A stretch of 64,000 bases of DNA from Chryseobacterium suipulveris (GCF_022811685.1 NZ_CP094532.1:831501-895500), one strand, 5' to 3'. Positions 44,605 through 54,421 are shown, counted from the first letter of the stretch. Notes: generated by a model from the sequence alone, not told the origin. Numbers and translations are program-made.

Positions 44605-46209
44605 ATGAAATCATATAAAACAAGATTTAGAACACTTATTGCCGCAGCTTCTGTCGCAATGCTTTTCTCGGCTACATCGTGTATGAAGGATTTGGAACAG
44701 ACTCCGATTGTAGATGTAACCTCTGAAACGATCTATTCGAACTTTGCCAACTATCCTAATGCCCTCGCAAAACTCTACGGAGGATTCGCCCACGGTGGAC
44801 AGGACGGTGGTGGTGGAAACCCTGACATTTCTGGGATCGATGCCAACTTCTCACAATACACAAGACAACTTTTCACTTTGCAGGTTTTGCCTACAGATGA
44901 AGCGGTAATCGCGTGGAATGACGGATCACTTCAGACCATCCACAAAATGAACTGGGATTCTTCCAGCGAATTTGTGAGTGCTTTCTATTATAGAATTTTT
45001 ACTGAAATTGCATTTTGTAACGACTTCATCAGAAATACAACCGATGAAAAGTTGGCAGCCAACAATATTACTGGCGACAACCTTACTCAGGCAAAATACA
45101 TGAGAGCAGAGGCAAGATTCCTTAGAGCATTGGCTTATTATCATGCACTCGATATGTTTGGAAACGTTCCGTTTGTAACTGAAGACAATATGCCGGTAGG
45201 TTCTACAAACCCTCCTCCAAGGATTACAAGACCTGAACTTTACAAATTTGTAGAAGCTGAGCTTCTTGCCGTTGCCGGTCAATTGAAAGCACCTCGTGCT
45301 GCAGGTTACGGTAGAGCTGATCAGGCAGCAGCTTGGACGCTCCTTGCAAGACTTTATTTGAATGCTGGAGTTTATACAGGTACAGCGCAGTATGCTAAAG
45401 TAATTGAATATACCAATAAAGTAATTGCTGCTGGATACGGACTAAAATCAAAATATGCAGATTTATTCTTAGCGGATAATCACCTTAATAACCCGGAAGT
45501 AATTTTCCCAATTGTATTTGATGGAATAAAAGCGCGTACTTTCGGTGGTACAACCTACCTGGTTCATGCTGCGGTAGGAGGTACCATGAAAGCTAAGGAT
45601 TTCGGAATAAATGGTGGTTGGTCTGGCCTTAGAACTACCAAAGCTTACGTAAATCTATTTGGAGGAGCAGGAACCAACGATCAGAGAGGAAATTTCTATA
45701 CCGAAAAACAATCGCTAGAAATTGAAGATTTGGGCAACTTTGGACACGGTTATGCTTTTGTGAAATTTAAAAATATAACAAGTACCGGTGCAGAAGGTTC
45801 AGACGGACCGACAAATGGTTCAGGTGATTTTGTAGATACAGATATCCCATTGTTCAGATTAGCAGATGTTTACTTAATGTATGCAGAAGCTACTCTTAGA
45901 GGAGGAGGTGGTGATACTGGAACCGCTTTGGGCTACATTAATGATTTAAGGGCAAGAGCAGGAGCAAATCCAGTCGCTTCCATCAACCTTAATTTTATCC
46001 TTGACGAGAGAGGAAGAGAACTTGGTTGGGAGATGACAAGAAGAACCGACCTAATACGTTACGGTAAATTTACCACAGCCAGTTATTTATGGCCTTGGAA
46101 AGGTGGGGTTAAGAACGGACAAGCTGTCGAGGATTACAGAAACCTGTACCCGATCCCAGCGAAAGATATTATTGCGAATCCAAACCTGGTACAAAATCCT
46201 GGTTATTAA
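44605..46209 (+). CDS. susD: SusD-type glycan-binding lipoprotein
   Basis: Lid of the SusC transporter, 534 aa. Lipoprotein signal peptide with Cys near residue 26 (MLFSATSCMKDLEQ). The helical RagB/SusD core has YMRAEARFLRALAYYHALDM and VYLMYAEATLRGGG. The end is YPIPAKDIIANPNLVQNPGY, the typical SusD C-terminus. It starts 11 bases after susC. The glycan bound is inferred from the GH97 and GH13 neighbours to be an alpha-glucan. Confidence 0.95.
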   Translation: MKSYKTRFRTLIAAASVAMLFSATSCMKDLEQTPIVDVTSETIYSNFANYPNALAKLYGGFAHGGQDGGGGNPDISGIDANFSQYTRQLFTLQVLPTDEAVIAWNDGSLQTIHKMNWDSSSEFVSAFYYRIFTEIAFCNDFIRNTTDEKLAANNITGDNLTQAKYMRAEARFLRALAYYHALDMFGNVPFVTEDNMPVGSTNPPPRITRPELYKFVEAELLAVAGQLKAPRAAGYGRADQAAAWTLLARLYLNAGVYTGTAQYAKVIEYTNKVIAAGYGLKSKYADLFLADNHLNNPEVIFPIVFDGIKARTFGGTTYLVHAAVGGTMKAKDFGINGGWSGLRTTKAYVNLFGGAGTNDQRGNFYTEKQSLEIEDLGNFGHGYAFVKFKNITSTGAEGSDGPTNGSGDFVDTDIPLFRLADVYLMYAEATLRGGGGDTGTALGYINDLRARAGANPVASINLNFILDERGRELGWEMTRRTDLIRYGKFTTASYLWPWKGGVKNGQAVEDYRNLYPIPAKDIIANPNLVQNPGY

Positions 46210-46237
46210 TTTTCAAACTTAAATGAATCATAATACA

Positions 46238-47353
46238 ATGAAAAATAATCATATTTATAAGGCAATATTTGCGCTCCTGATTATCTTTGGCTTGACTTCA
46301 TGTGATAACAGGGAACTCATTCAGGTTGAAAACACAGCGGCGCCGATAGCGGTAAATCTGTCTGACGAACACATTTTTCTTGATAAGAACTATCCGGATA
46401 ACCCTGCACTAACGGTAAGTTGGTCACAAGCAACCTATTCGGTTCCTGTAGAGGTAAATTATAAGATTGAGGCATCAAAAACTGCCGACTTTAAGGATTC
46501 TGTTTATACGATGGGAACTGTTTCTCAATCAGTTAAAACAGCGACTTTTACAGTTAATCAAGTTAATACCGCCGCGCAAACAATCGGTTTGGAAAAAGAT
46601 GTTGAAGGAAAAATGTACATCCGTGTAACTTCTTACCTGGGATCCAACGCTATTGCTGCGGTTTCGAACGTGACTTCTGTGATGGTGACTCCGTATGCAC
46701 TCACTTATCCTGACTTCTTTTTGGTTGGTGCAGCTACTTATGTTGGATGGGATTCCGGAACTGCGCAGATACTTTATAAAAAAGACAGCAAGTCCTACAT
46801 CTACACTTATATGCAGCCGGATAATTTCAGATTCCTCGGTCAGCAAGCTTGGGGTCCAAATAACTACAGCATTGATACTCCGGCAACACAGGAGGCAAAT
46901 AGATATTTCCTTCAAACCTCTCCAAATATTGTATTTGGTGATGTTGAAAACATGAAATTTACTGATCCTGCAGGAATCTATCTCCTGGAAATTGATGCCG
47001 ACGGAACCAAGAAGTCCCTTACTGCAACAGCATCTTCTCAAGGTTTTGATTATCCTAACCTTTACCTGGTAGGAACTCCTAACGGATGGAGCGATGCAAA
47101 CGCTATGGAAATGACCAAAGTGGATACAGGAGTTTTTGAAATTACCTTGAACCTTGATGCCAATGCAGAATTTAAGTTCATAGGCCAAAAATCCTGGAAC
47201 GGTCTTGAATGGGGACATATCCTAAAAGACAATAACGGTGATTCCGGATTTATCGGGCCAAAAGGTGACAATTCCAATATCGTTTATAGTGGTGCAGCTG
47301 GATCTCATAAGATTACAGTGAACCTTAAAGCAGGAATCTATACAATCGAATAA
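46238..47353 (+). CDS. susE: SusE/SusF-type starch-binding lipoprotein
   Basis: Surface lipoprotein of about 371 aa that holds starch near the SusCD complex. The chosen ATG (MKNNHIYKAIFALLIIFG, then LTSC) shows the lipobox; an ATG 15 bases upstream is the alternative. An N-terminal SusE domain (LTVSWSQATYSVPVEVNYKI) is followed by two repeated binding modules (YPDFFLVGAATYVGWDSG and YPNLYLVGTPNGWSDANA), each with FRFLGQ or FKFIGQ. Confidence 0.87.
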   Translation: MKNNHIYKAIFALLIIFGLTSCDNRELIQVENTAAPIAVNLSDEHIFLDKNYPDNPALTVSWSQATYSVPVEVNYKIEASKTADFKDSVYTMGTVSQSVKTATFTVNQVNTAAQTIGLEKDVEGKMYIRVTSYLGSNAIAAVSNVTSVMVTPYALTYPDFFLVGAATYVGWDSGTAQILYKKDSKSYIYTYMQPDNFRFLGQQAWGPNNYSIDTPATQEANRYFLQTSPNIVFGDVENMKFTDPAGIYLLEIDADGTKKSLTATASSQGFDYPNLYLVGTPNGWSDANAMEMTKVDTGVFEITLNLDANAEFKFIGQKSWNGLEWGHILKDNNGDSGFIGPKGDNSNIVYSGAAGSHKITVNLKAGIYTIE

Positions 47354-47370
47354 CATTAAGCAGATATACA

Positions 47371-48807
47371 ATGAAAAATATATTTAAAATATTAGTGGTA
47401 TTGATCTTACCATTGCTTTTGATCAACTCGTGTAGAGATGATGCCGACAAAAACTGGACGAGTCCAGAAGCTTCAATCCACCTGTACAACACTACATTAA
47501 GCAGCAACACTCTCTATCCAACGATGGATAACAACACCTTCCGTCTTGTTTGGGATCCAGTTGCCAGTGCTACAGGTAATTACACAGTGCAGTTTTCGAA
47601 AACTGCAGACTTCAAGACCCCGATCGTTTTCGGAACTTCAACCAACAATACTTTGGTAAAAAGTATCAGTGAGCTGAACACTGCTTTATTGCAGGCAGGA
47701 TATTCTCCGTATGCTCAAACCATGCTTTACATCAGAGTAATCAATGGCAATCAGGTTTCTAATGTAATTTCATTAGGTGTAACACCATATCCTGTATCGA
47801 TTCCTGTAATTACCAATCCAACTGCTGGTCAATCTTTCGTACTGGATGCAGCAAATCCGACCGCAACGATTACCACTGTTAAATGGACTGATTATGATTA
47901 TGGAACAGCTGCTCATTACACGTTAGAAATTGCAAAAAGCGGAACGACCAACTTTATTACATTGGCAACAGTAGATAACGCTAAAGAGCTCGAAATCTCT
48001 AACTTTACCATGAATGATGCAGCATCTAAACTGGATCTTCCTGTTGGAGTTGCAGCAAATGTTGACATAAAAGTTACTGTAAAAACTGAAACTGCAGGTG
48101 GTATTATTACCAAGACTTCAGATATTGTGACATTCAGCATTACCCCTTATCAACCTGCTTATGTTGACTTCTACCTTGTTGGTGGCGGAACTGCTGTGGG
48201 CTGGAGTGCTTCTGGAGCACAGATCCTGAAAAACAATCAGAATATTTCAGAAATCTATACTTACCTGACTAATAATGGTGAGTTCAGATTCCTGGGACAG
48301 CAAGAATGGAACCCAATCAACTACAGTCTAAATGCGCCTGGAATCAGAGATAGCTACAAGTATTTCAAAACCTGGTCAAATAACCTGACTGTTGGTGGTG
48401 GCGACGAAAACATCATGTTCACCGGTGATTCTGGAGTTTATAAAGTTGTTATTGACCAAAACACTAAGAACATCACTGTTACTGCGTCTTCAATTCCGAC
48501 ACTTCCTACCGACCTGTACCTTGTTGGTTCGATTAACGGTTGGGATGCTACAAATGCAATCCCAATGACACAGATTAATGACGGTCTTTACGAACACGTA
48601 ATCGCACTTCCAGACGGAGCTGCATTCAAGTTCATCGGTCAGCAATCATGGGGTGACCTCGATTGGGGAAATATCCACGGTCAAGGAAACACAGGGTTTG
48701 TTGGTCCAAAAGGTGACAATGGTGACATCAAGTTTGACGGAGGTGGCTCTATGTACAAGATTACCGCTAACATCAAATTAGGTACTTACACGATCACTCC
48801 TCAATAA
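47371..48807 (+). CDS. susF: SusE/SusF-type starch-binding lipoprotein
   Basis: Second protein of the same kind, 478 aa, with lipobox LLLINSC. It has one more Ig-like part than its neighbour, then the same two modules (YVDFYLVGGGTAVGWSAS and LYLVGSINGWDATNA, with FRFLGQQEW and FKFIGQQSW). The two genes look like a tandem duplication with later gain or loss of a domain. A strong terminator follows, closing the susCDEF unit. Confidence 0.87.
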   Translation: MKNIFKILVVLILPLLLINSCRDDADKNWTSPEASIHLYNTTLSSNTLYPTMDNNTFRLVWDPVASATGNYTVQFSKTADFKTPIVFGTSTNNTLVKSISELNTALLQAGYSPYAQTMLYIRVINGNQVSNVISLGVTPYPVSIPVITNPTAGQSFVLDAANPTATITTVKWTDYDYGTAAHYTLEIAKSGTTNFITLATVDNAKELEISNFTMNDAASKLDLPVGVAANVDIKVTVKTETAGGIITKTSDIVTFSITPYQPAYVDFYLVGGGTAVGWSASGAQILKNNQNISEIYTYLTNNGEFRFLGQQEWNPINYSLNAPGIRDSYKYFKTWSNNLTVGGGDENIMFTGDSGVYKVVIDQNTKNITVTASSIPTLPTDLYLVGSINGWDATNAIPMTQINDGLYEHVIALPDGAAFKFIGQQSWGDLDWGNIHGQGNTGFVGPKGDNGDIKFDGGGSMYKITANIKLGTYTITPQ

Positions 48808-48824
48808 TTAGGAGGTTGTTTTAA

Positions 48825-48859
48825 CAAAAAACTGTTGCTTTTTAGCAGCAGTTTTTTTA
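48825..48859 (+). terminator. Terminator of the susCDEF unit
   Basis: AAAAACTGTTGCT pairs with AGCAGCAGTTTTTTT (one G-T pair), ending in a T run. Confidence 0.85.
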
Positions 48860-48888
48860 TTTTTAATGTTTGAAATTAATTAGAGCTG

Positions 48889-51039
48889 ATGAGAAATTTA
48901 AAAATATCCGCAATCTTCCTGTTGATGGGAACTTTTGCACTCAATGCACAGTCATTGAAATCTCCCGACGGAAAATTTGAAATGAACTTTCAACTGAAAT
49001 CCGGTGTGCCTTTCTATAATTTAAAATACCAGGGGAAAACCGTAGTCGAAGATTCCAAACTCGGGCTTCGTTTGCTGAAGGACAATACCATCAGTTTTGG
49101 GACCGATATTAAGAATAATGAAGGGAAAAACCTGAATGCAGATTTTGTAAAAACCGACGAAAAGAGGGATTCTAAAAACGAAAGCTGGGCACCAATTTTA
49201 GGGGAGAAAAAAGAGTACATTAATAATTACAATGAACTTGCAGTTACGCTCAATCAGCCGAAAGAAGACCGAAGCATCATCATTAAATTCCGTTTGTTCA
49301 ACGACGGTTTGGGATTCCGTTACGAATTTCCGCAACAGAAAAACCTGAACTATTTCGTGATTAAAGAAGAAGATACCGAGTTCGACCTTCCTTCCGACCA
49401 CAAAGCATTCTGGATTGCCGGAGATTACGACACTCAGGAATATCAACCGCAAACGACCAATATTTCTGAAATCCCACAACGATGGGCAACAAGTTTCGAT
49501 GGAAATGCTTCTCAAACCCCGATTCCAAATGCGGTTCAATCACCATTAATGCTGAAAAGAAATTCGGACAATCTCTATGTCAATATCGCGGAAGCAGCAG
49601 TTCTGGAATACCCTGCCTCAAATTTGGAAGTAGATGCAGTTAATTTTAAATTTAAAACCCATTTAACTCCCGATGCACAAGGAGCAAAAGGATATATTCA
49701 AACTCCTGCAGTTTCGCCGTGGAGAACGATTATCGCTTCACCAAAAGCTGAGGAAGTTCTCGCTTCTAAAATGCTTTTCAACCTTAATGAACCCACAAAA
49801 TACAAGGACACTTCCTGGATTAAACCCACGAAATATATCGGAGTTTGGTGGCAGATGTTTGTTCCTGGTCGCGGAAGCTGGAACTACGCCGATGTCGATA
49901 ATGTGAAACTTGGCGTAACCGATTACACCAAACTTACCCCAAATAAAACGCACGCCGCCAACAACGAAAATGTGAAAAAACATATCGATTTTGCGGCAAA
50001 ACACGGTTTCGATGCAGTTCTGGTAGAAGGATGGAACGAAGGTTGGGAAGACTGGTTCGGAAAATCTAAGGAATATGTTTTCGATTTTGTAACGCCATAT
50101 CCGGATTTCGATATCAAAATGCTGAATGATTATGCCCACTCCAAAGGTGTCAGATTGATGATGCACCACGAAACTTCGGCGTCCGCAACTAACTACGAAC
50201 GCTGGATGGAAAAAGCATTTCAGCTGATGAATAAATATGGTTACAATGCTGCGAAGACAGGTTATGTTGGCAATATTATTCCGCGCGGCGAACACCATTA
50301 CTCACAGTGGATGATCAACCACTACATCCGTGTTGCCGAAAAAGCCGCCGAATACAAAATCATGATTAACTCCCACGAATCAGTTCGTCCCAGCGGACAA
50401 AGCCGTACCTATCCAAACTGGATTGCCGCCGAAGCTGCACGTGGTACAGAATTCGAAGTTTTTGGCGGTAATAATCCTGATCATACCACAATTCTTCCTT
50501 TCACAAGATTAATGGGCGGTCCGATGGATTACACTCCCGGAATATTCCAAACTCAAATCAATTACTACGACAAAAACGACAAACGTTTTGTGAAAACTAC
50601 TTTGGCGAAACAGTTGGCGCTGTATGTTACGATGTATTCCCCACTCCAAATGGCGGCAGATTTGCCTGAAAATTACGAAAAACATTTGGACGCTTTTCAG
50701 TTCATTAAAGATGTAGCCGTTGATTGGGACGACACGGAAATTCTTTCGGCAGAACCTGGAGATTACATTCACATCGCAAGAAAAGCCAAAGGAAAAGACG
50801 AATGGTATGTTGGCGGAATTACCGATGAAAATGCGAGAAATTTTGTTGTGGACTTCTCATTCCTTCCAAAAAGTAAAAAATACGAAGCCACCATTTATGA
50901 GGACGGAAAAGCCGCCGATTACATCAACAATCCGCAGAGTTACAATATTTATAAGAAAACGGTAACCAACAAAACCAAAATTCCTGTGAAATTGGCAAGA
51001 AGCGGTGGTTACGCGATTTCGGTGAAAGAATCAAAATGA
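48889..51039 (+). CDS. susB: Glycoside hydrolase family 97, SusB-like alpha-glucosidase
   Basis: Periplasmic enzyme that releases glucose from alpha-glucan oligosaccharides. 716 aa with signal peptide (IFLLMGTFALNAQS). Conserved blocks: LVEGWNEGWEDWF, LMMHHETSASATNYERW, INSHESVRPSGQSRTYPN and GTEFEVFGGNNPDH. Glu at the HHET and SHES positions matches the inverting SusB type rather than the retaining type. It follows the susCDEF terminator, so it is probably a separate unit. Confidence 0.93.
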   Translation: MRNLKISAIFLLMGTFALNAQSLKSPDGKFEMNFQLKSGVPFYNLKYQGKTVVEDSKLGLRLLKDNTISFGTDIKNNEGKNLNADFVKTDEKRDSKNESWAPILGEKKEYINNYNELAVTLNQPKEDRSIIIKFRLFNDGLGFRYEFPQQKNLNYFVIKEEDTEFDLPSDHKAFWIAGDYDTQEYQPQTTNISEIPQRWATSFDGNASQTPIPNAVQSPLMLKRNSDNLYVNIAEAAVLEYPASNLEVDAVNFKFKTHLTPDAQGAKGYIQTPAVSPWRTIIASPKAEEVLASKMLFNLNEPTKYKDTSWIKPTKYIGVWWQMFVPGRGSWNYADVDNVKLGVTDYTKLTPNKTHAANNENVKKHIDFAAKHGFDAVLVEGWNEGWEDWFGKSKEYVFDFVTPYPDFDIKMLNDYAHSKGVRLMMHHETSASATNYERWMEKAFQLMNKYGYNAAKTGYVGNIIPRGEHHYSQWMINHYIRVAEKAAEYKIMINSHESVRPSGQSRTYPNWIAAEAARGTEFEVFGGNNPDHTTILPFTRLMGGPMDYTPGIFQTQINYYDKNDKRFVKTTLAKQLALYVTMYSPLQMAADLPENYEKHLDAFQFIKDVAVDWDDTEILSAEPGDYIHIARKAKGKDEWYVGGITDENARNFVVDFSFLPKSKKYEATIYEDGKAADYINNPQSYNIYKKTVTNKTKIPVKLARSGGYAISVKESK

Positions 51040-51044
51040 TTATC

Positions 51045-51087
51045 TTACTAAACCTCATAGGTTTTGGAAACCTATGAGGTTTAGTAA
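51045..51087. repeat. 20-bp perfect palindrome, left REP-like hairpin
   Basis: TTACTAAACCTCATAGGTTT, loop TGG, then its exact reverse complement. It lies six bases after the GH97 gene and could also end its transcript. It matches the hairpin at 51709 on the other side of the 51103 gene. Confidence 0.85.
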
Positions 51088-51092
51088 TTTTG
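51085..51092 (+). promoter_or_regulatory. -7 box of the 51103 gene
   Basis: TAATTTTG, exact TAnnTTTG match, begins within the last bases of the palindrome; the ATG is 10 bases downstream. Confidence 0.5.
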
Positions 51093-51102
51093 CATAAAAA
51101 AG

Positions 51103-51696
51103 ATGATTCTCCAAAAACCAATTCACGACGATTTTGAATTTGAACAGATTTACCATTTGTTCACGAGAGTCAGCGGAAATGAATTGATTTTCCGCAAGGA
51201 GGGAAGTTATCTTTATTTTCTAGACCAAATCAGTAAATACCTTCTGCCTATAATGGATATCTACGCTTATTGTCTAGTTCCGCAAAGATTCAGTCTTCTG
51301 ATTTGTTTTCGTTCGCAAGCGGAAATTTGCCGAAACTTGAATATCGAAATGAAAGACCTGTCAAAAAATGAAAAGCATAAATTTTTGATGCAGCCTATCA
51401 GCAATCTTCTCAATTCTTATGCGAAAGCGTACAACAAAATGTTTCAGCGAAAAGGTGCTTTGTTTGTAGATTTTATAAAAAGAGAAAAGTTTGATGACGA
51501 AGAATGGTTAAAGGAAGTGTATAAGAATATTCACCAGATTCCTGTTCACAGTCAGGCAGTAAATGACATTTCTGAATGGAAATACTCTTCGTACAAAAGT
51601 TATCTTGACGTTTCAAAACCTTCAAAAATCAACAGAAACTTTATGCTTGGGTTTTTTGAGAACCAAAATGATTTTATTGAATTTCATAAAAAATAA
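51103..51696 (+). CDS. RAYT/IS200-like transposase relative without HUH motif
   Basis: 197 aa related to REP-associated tyrosine transposases (Y1_Tnp). Recognisable parts: QIYHLFTRVSGNELIF at the N-terminus, IYAYCLVPQRFSLLICF, LNSYAKAYNKMFQRKGALF, EVYKNIHQIPVHS and SEWKYSSYKSYL. In active enzymes the middle block reads YCLMPNHxHLL with a metal-binding His-x-His; here the site is QRFS, so the HUH motif is lost. The Tyr of KAYN remains. The gene is flanked by two similar perfect hairpins, as in REPtron units, and lies within the glucan locus. It is either domesticated or decaying; no stops have appeared. Confidence 0.85.
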   Translation: MILQKPIHDDFEFEQIYHLFTRVSGNELIFRKEGSYLYFLDQISKYLLPIMDIYAYCLVPQRFSLLICFRSQAEICRNLNIEMKDLSKNEKHKFLMQPISNLLNSYAKAYNKMFQRKGALFVDFIKREKFDDEEWLKEVYKNIHQIPVHSQAVNDISEWKYSSYKSYLDVSKPSKINRNFMLGFFENQNDFIEFHKK

Positions 51697-51708
51697 TTGA
51701 ACTTATCT

Positions 51709-51741
51709 AAACCTTATAGGTTTCAAAAACCTATAAGGTTT
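51709..51741. repeat. 15-bp perfect palindrome, right REP-like hairpin
   Basis: AAACCTTATAGGTTT, loop CAA, then its exact reverse complement, ending 11 bases before the GH13 ATG. It shares AAACCT.ATAGGTTT with the left hairpin and differs by a paired change (C-G to T-A). Confidence 0.85.
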
Positions 51742-51752
51742 CCCCCAAAACA

Positions 51753-53606
51753 ATGAAAAAATATCTGCTCTTCCTGCTTATCCCTCTGTTTTCATTCGCC
51801 CAAATCCAAAAAGTAGAACCCGCTTTTTGGTGGAAAGGAATGAAAAACCCGGAACTTCAGATTCTGGTTTATGGAAAGAACATTGCCAACCAAAATATTG
51901 AACTTTCGGACGGAGTTCAGATTAAAAATTTAACGACAGTTGAAAACCCAAATTATGTTTTCATCACCGTGAATACGAACGAAATCAACGCTTCAAAATT
52001 CAAAATCAATCTGAAAAACGGAAAAAAACTCATCAGTTCCTACAACTACGAACTGAGACAGAGAAATCACGGATCTGCAGAACGAAATTCATTTTCTTCC
52101 AAAGATGTGATTTACCTGATCATGCCCGACAGATTTGCGAACGGCGATGAATCCAACGATTCCAAACCCAATCTGACCGAGAAAGCCAACAGAAATCTGC
52201 CAAGCGGAAGACACGGCGGAGATTTGCGCGGTATCATCAAAAATTTGGATTATTTACAGAATTTGGGTGTAACAGCACTTTGGCTAACTCCTGCAAACGA
52301 GGACAACGAGAAACAGACTTCTTATCACGGCTATGCGCAAACCGATTTGTACAAAATCGATGGCAGATACGGAACCAACGACGAATATCTGGAACTTTCC
52401 CGCGAACTGCAAAAACGAGGAATGATGCTCATTCAGGATTATGTAACGAATCACTGGGGAATTTCTCACTGGCTGATTCAGGATTTACCAACCAAAGACT
52501 GGATTCATCAGTTCAAGGACGGAGAAGGAAAATACGGTTTCAAACGTTCCAATTACCGCACGACTTCACAATTCGACAAAAACGTTTCGGATGTCGATAA
52601 AAAAGAAGCGCTCAACGGCTGGTTCGATACAACGATGCCCGATTTGAATCAGAGCAATCCTTTAGTTTTAAAATATTTAACCCAAAACGCAATCTGGTGG
52701 ATTGAATTTGCAGAACTGGGCGGACTTCGTGTCGACACCTATCCTTACAACGACAAAGAAGGAATGGCAAAATGGGCAAAAGCGATTACCGACGAGTATC
52801 CGAATTTCAATATCGTGGGTGAAGCGTGGATGTATCAACCTGCGCATATCGCGTACTGGCAAAAGGATTCCAAAATTGCAGCAATCGAGGGTTACAATTC
52901 TTATTTGCCTTCAGTGATGGATTTTACACTGTATTCTGATTTGCCGAATGCCTTGAAAGAGCCAGAAAGTTGGGACAAAGGGATGATCAAAATCTACAAT
53001 GCTTTAGGCAGCGATTTTCTTTATCCTGACATTAACAATATTTTGGTATTCTTTGAAAACCACGATACAGAAAGGTTTAACGAGATTTTCAATGCTGATC
53101 CCAATTCTTACAAATTGGCTTTGACTTTAATTTCCACTATTCGCGGAATTCCACAAATCTATTACGGTTCCGAAATCGGAATGCGCGGCGAAAAATCTAA
53201 AGGAGATGCCGATATCCGAAGAGATTTTCCAGGTGGTTGGAAAGGGGATCAACAAAACGCATTTAATCCAGAAACAAGAACAAAAGAGCAACGGGAATAT
53301 TACGATTTTACCCAAAAAGTTCTAAACTGGCGAAAGGGAAAAGAAGTCATCCACACCGGAAAAACAACGCATTACGCACCGAAAGAAAGTGTTTACGTTT
53401 ATTTCCGTTACAATGACAAAGAAAAAGTAATGGTGATATTAAACAATAATGAAAAATTGCAAACACTGGATTTAAGCCGCTTCTCAGAAAGTTTAAATGG
53501 AATTTCTGAGGGTAAAGAGGTAATCACCGGAAAAGAATATCAGATCAATTCTCAAAATAAATTGACCGTTGAACCAAAAACTTCATTAATTTTAGAATTA
53601 AATTGA
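51753..53606 (+). CDS. susA: Glycoside hydrolase family 13, periplasmic alpha-amylase/neopullulanase
   Basis: 617 aa with signal peptide (KYLLFLLIPLFSFAQ). An N-terminal beta domain (residues 20-115) is typical of cyclomaltodextrinases and neopullulanases. The barrel carries the four GH13 motifs: MLIQDYVTNHWG, GGLRVDTYPYND (nucleophile Asp), NIVGEAWMYQ (acid Glu) and FFENHDTERFN. All catalytic residues are present. Works with the GH97 enzyme on alpha-glucans brought in by SusCD. Confidence 0.93.
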   Translation: MKKYLLFLLIPLFSFAQIQKVEPAFWWKGMKNPELQILVYGKNIANQNIELSDGVQIKNLTTVENPNYVFITVNTNEINASKFKINLKNGKKLISSYNYELRQRNHGSAERNSFSSKDVIYLIMPDRFANGDESNDSKPNLTEKANRNLPSGRHGGDLRGIIKNLDYLQNLGVTALWLTPANEDNEKQTSYHGYAQTDLYKIDGRYGTNDEYLELSRELQKRGMMLIQDYVTNHWGISHWLIQDLPTKDWIHQFKDGEGKYGFKRSNYRTTSQFDKNVSDVDKKEALNGWFDTTMPDLNQSNPLVLKYLTQNAIWWIEFAELGGLRVDTYPYNDKEGMAKWAKAITDEYPNFNIVGEAWMYQPAHIAYWQKDSKIAAIEGYNSYLPSVMDFTLYSDLPNALKEPESWDKGMIKIYNALGSDFLYPDINNILVFFENHDTERFNEIFNADPNSYKLALTLISTIRGIPQIYYGSEIGMRGEKSKGDADIRRDFPGGWKGDQQNAFNPETRTKEQREYYDFTQKVLNWRKGKEVIHTGKTTHYAPKESVYVYFRYNDKEKVMVILNNNEKLQTLDLSRFSESLNGISEGKEVITGKEYQINSQNKLTVEPKTSLILELN

Positions 53607-53821
53607 AAATGACCTCGGAGATTTTTGCGTTAAGAAAACCAAGTTTCGCTGATTCCATTAAAAACAAATAAATTAATGAAGCAAATTTGAAGTTATTTTC
53701 GTTAAGAAATTTCCACTGTTCGAGTGGCGGCAATAGTTTTTTTAATCAACAAACTTTTCTTACCGCCCGAATTTTGGAAATTTTAGAAAATAAATTCAAA
53801 TTTTAGCAAAAAGATCCATTT
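53607..53821. other. Gap between GH13 and 53822 gene
   Basis: No gene supported. A minus-strand frame at 53545-53733 overlaps the GH13 end and looks random. No clear promoter box was found. Confidence 0.4.
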
Positions 53822-54331
53822 ATGAAAAAACTCTTTTTATTATTTTTCGTGGTGTTTGTAACATTCTCAAACGCCCAAACCAAGGGCTTCTACGAAAATG
53901 TACAAAAGAAAAATGTCTCCAAAGTTTTGGATGATCTGAACACTTTCGCTGCCAATGCCGACTTCAAAAATTATTTCAGCTTATACGCAGAAGAATCCAC
54001 TTTCACTGGAACCGACGCCACTGAAGTTTGGAACAAAAAAGAATTTATGGACTATGCAAAACCGCATTTCGACAAAGGCAAAGCGTGGAGTTTTAAATCT
54101 TTAAAAAGAAACATTACCTTCAGTAAAGACGGAAAATACGCATGGTTCGATGAATTGCTGGAAACCCAAATGAAAATCTGCCGCGGTTCCGGCGTTCTTG
54201 AAAAAATCGGCAACACCTGGAAAATCCGTCAATATGTTCTTTCAATGACGGTTCCTAATGAAAACTCCAATGAAGTCATCAAAATAAAATCACCAATTGA
54301 AAATGCACTTCTTCAAAAATTGAAACAATAA
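53822..54331 (+). CDS. Secreted SnoaL/NTF2-like domain protein
   Basis: 169 aa with signal peptide (KLFLLFFVVFVTFSNAQ) and a single NTF2-like domain (LNTFAANADFKNYFSLYAEE, then NKKEFMDYAKPHFDKGKAW and WKIRQYVLSMTVP). Such domains bind small ligands or act as enzymes; no catalytic residues can be assigned. It lies between GH13 and the sugar transporter in the same direction, so it may belong to the glucan locus or be a passenger. Confidence 0.82.
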   Translation: MKKLFLLFFVVFVTFSNAQTKGFYENVQKKNVSKVLDDLNTFAANADFKNYFSLYAEESTFTGTDATEVWNKKEFMDYAKPHFDKGKAWSFKSLKRNITFSKDGKYAWFDELLETQMKICRGSGVLEKIGNTWKIRQYVLSMTVPNENSNEVIKIKSPIENALLQKLKQ

Positions 54332-54338
54332 CGGAAAC

Positions 54339-54412
54339 CCTGCAACTTGCACCAATTGCAACCTGCACCAATTTGTAACACGAAACTTGAAACACGAAAC
54401 TCGAAACAAAAA
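54339..54412. repeat. Short-period repeats before the MFS gene
   Basis: CTGCAACTTGCACCAATTGC and following bases form an 11-13-base motif repeated about three times, then GAAACTT/GAAACAC/GAAACTC heptamers up to 54412. Confidence 0.75.
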
Positions 54413-54421
54413 AAATAAACT

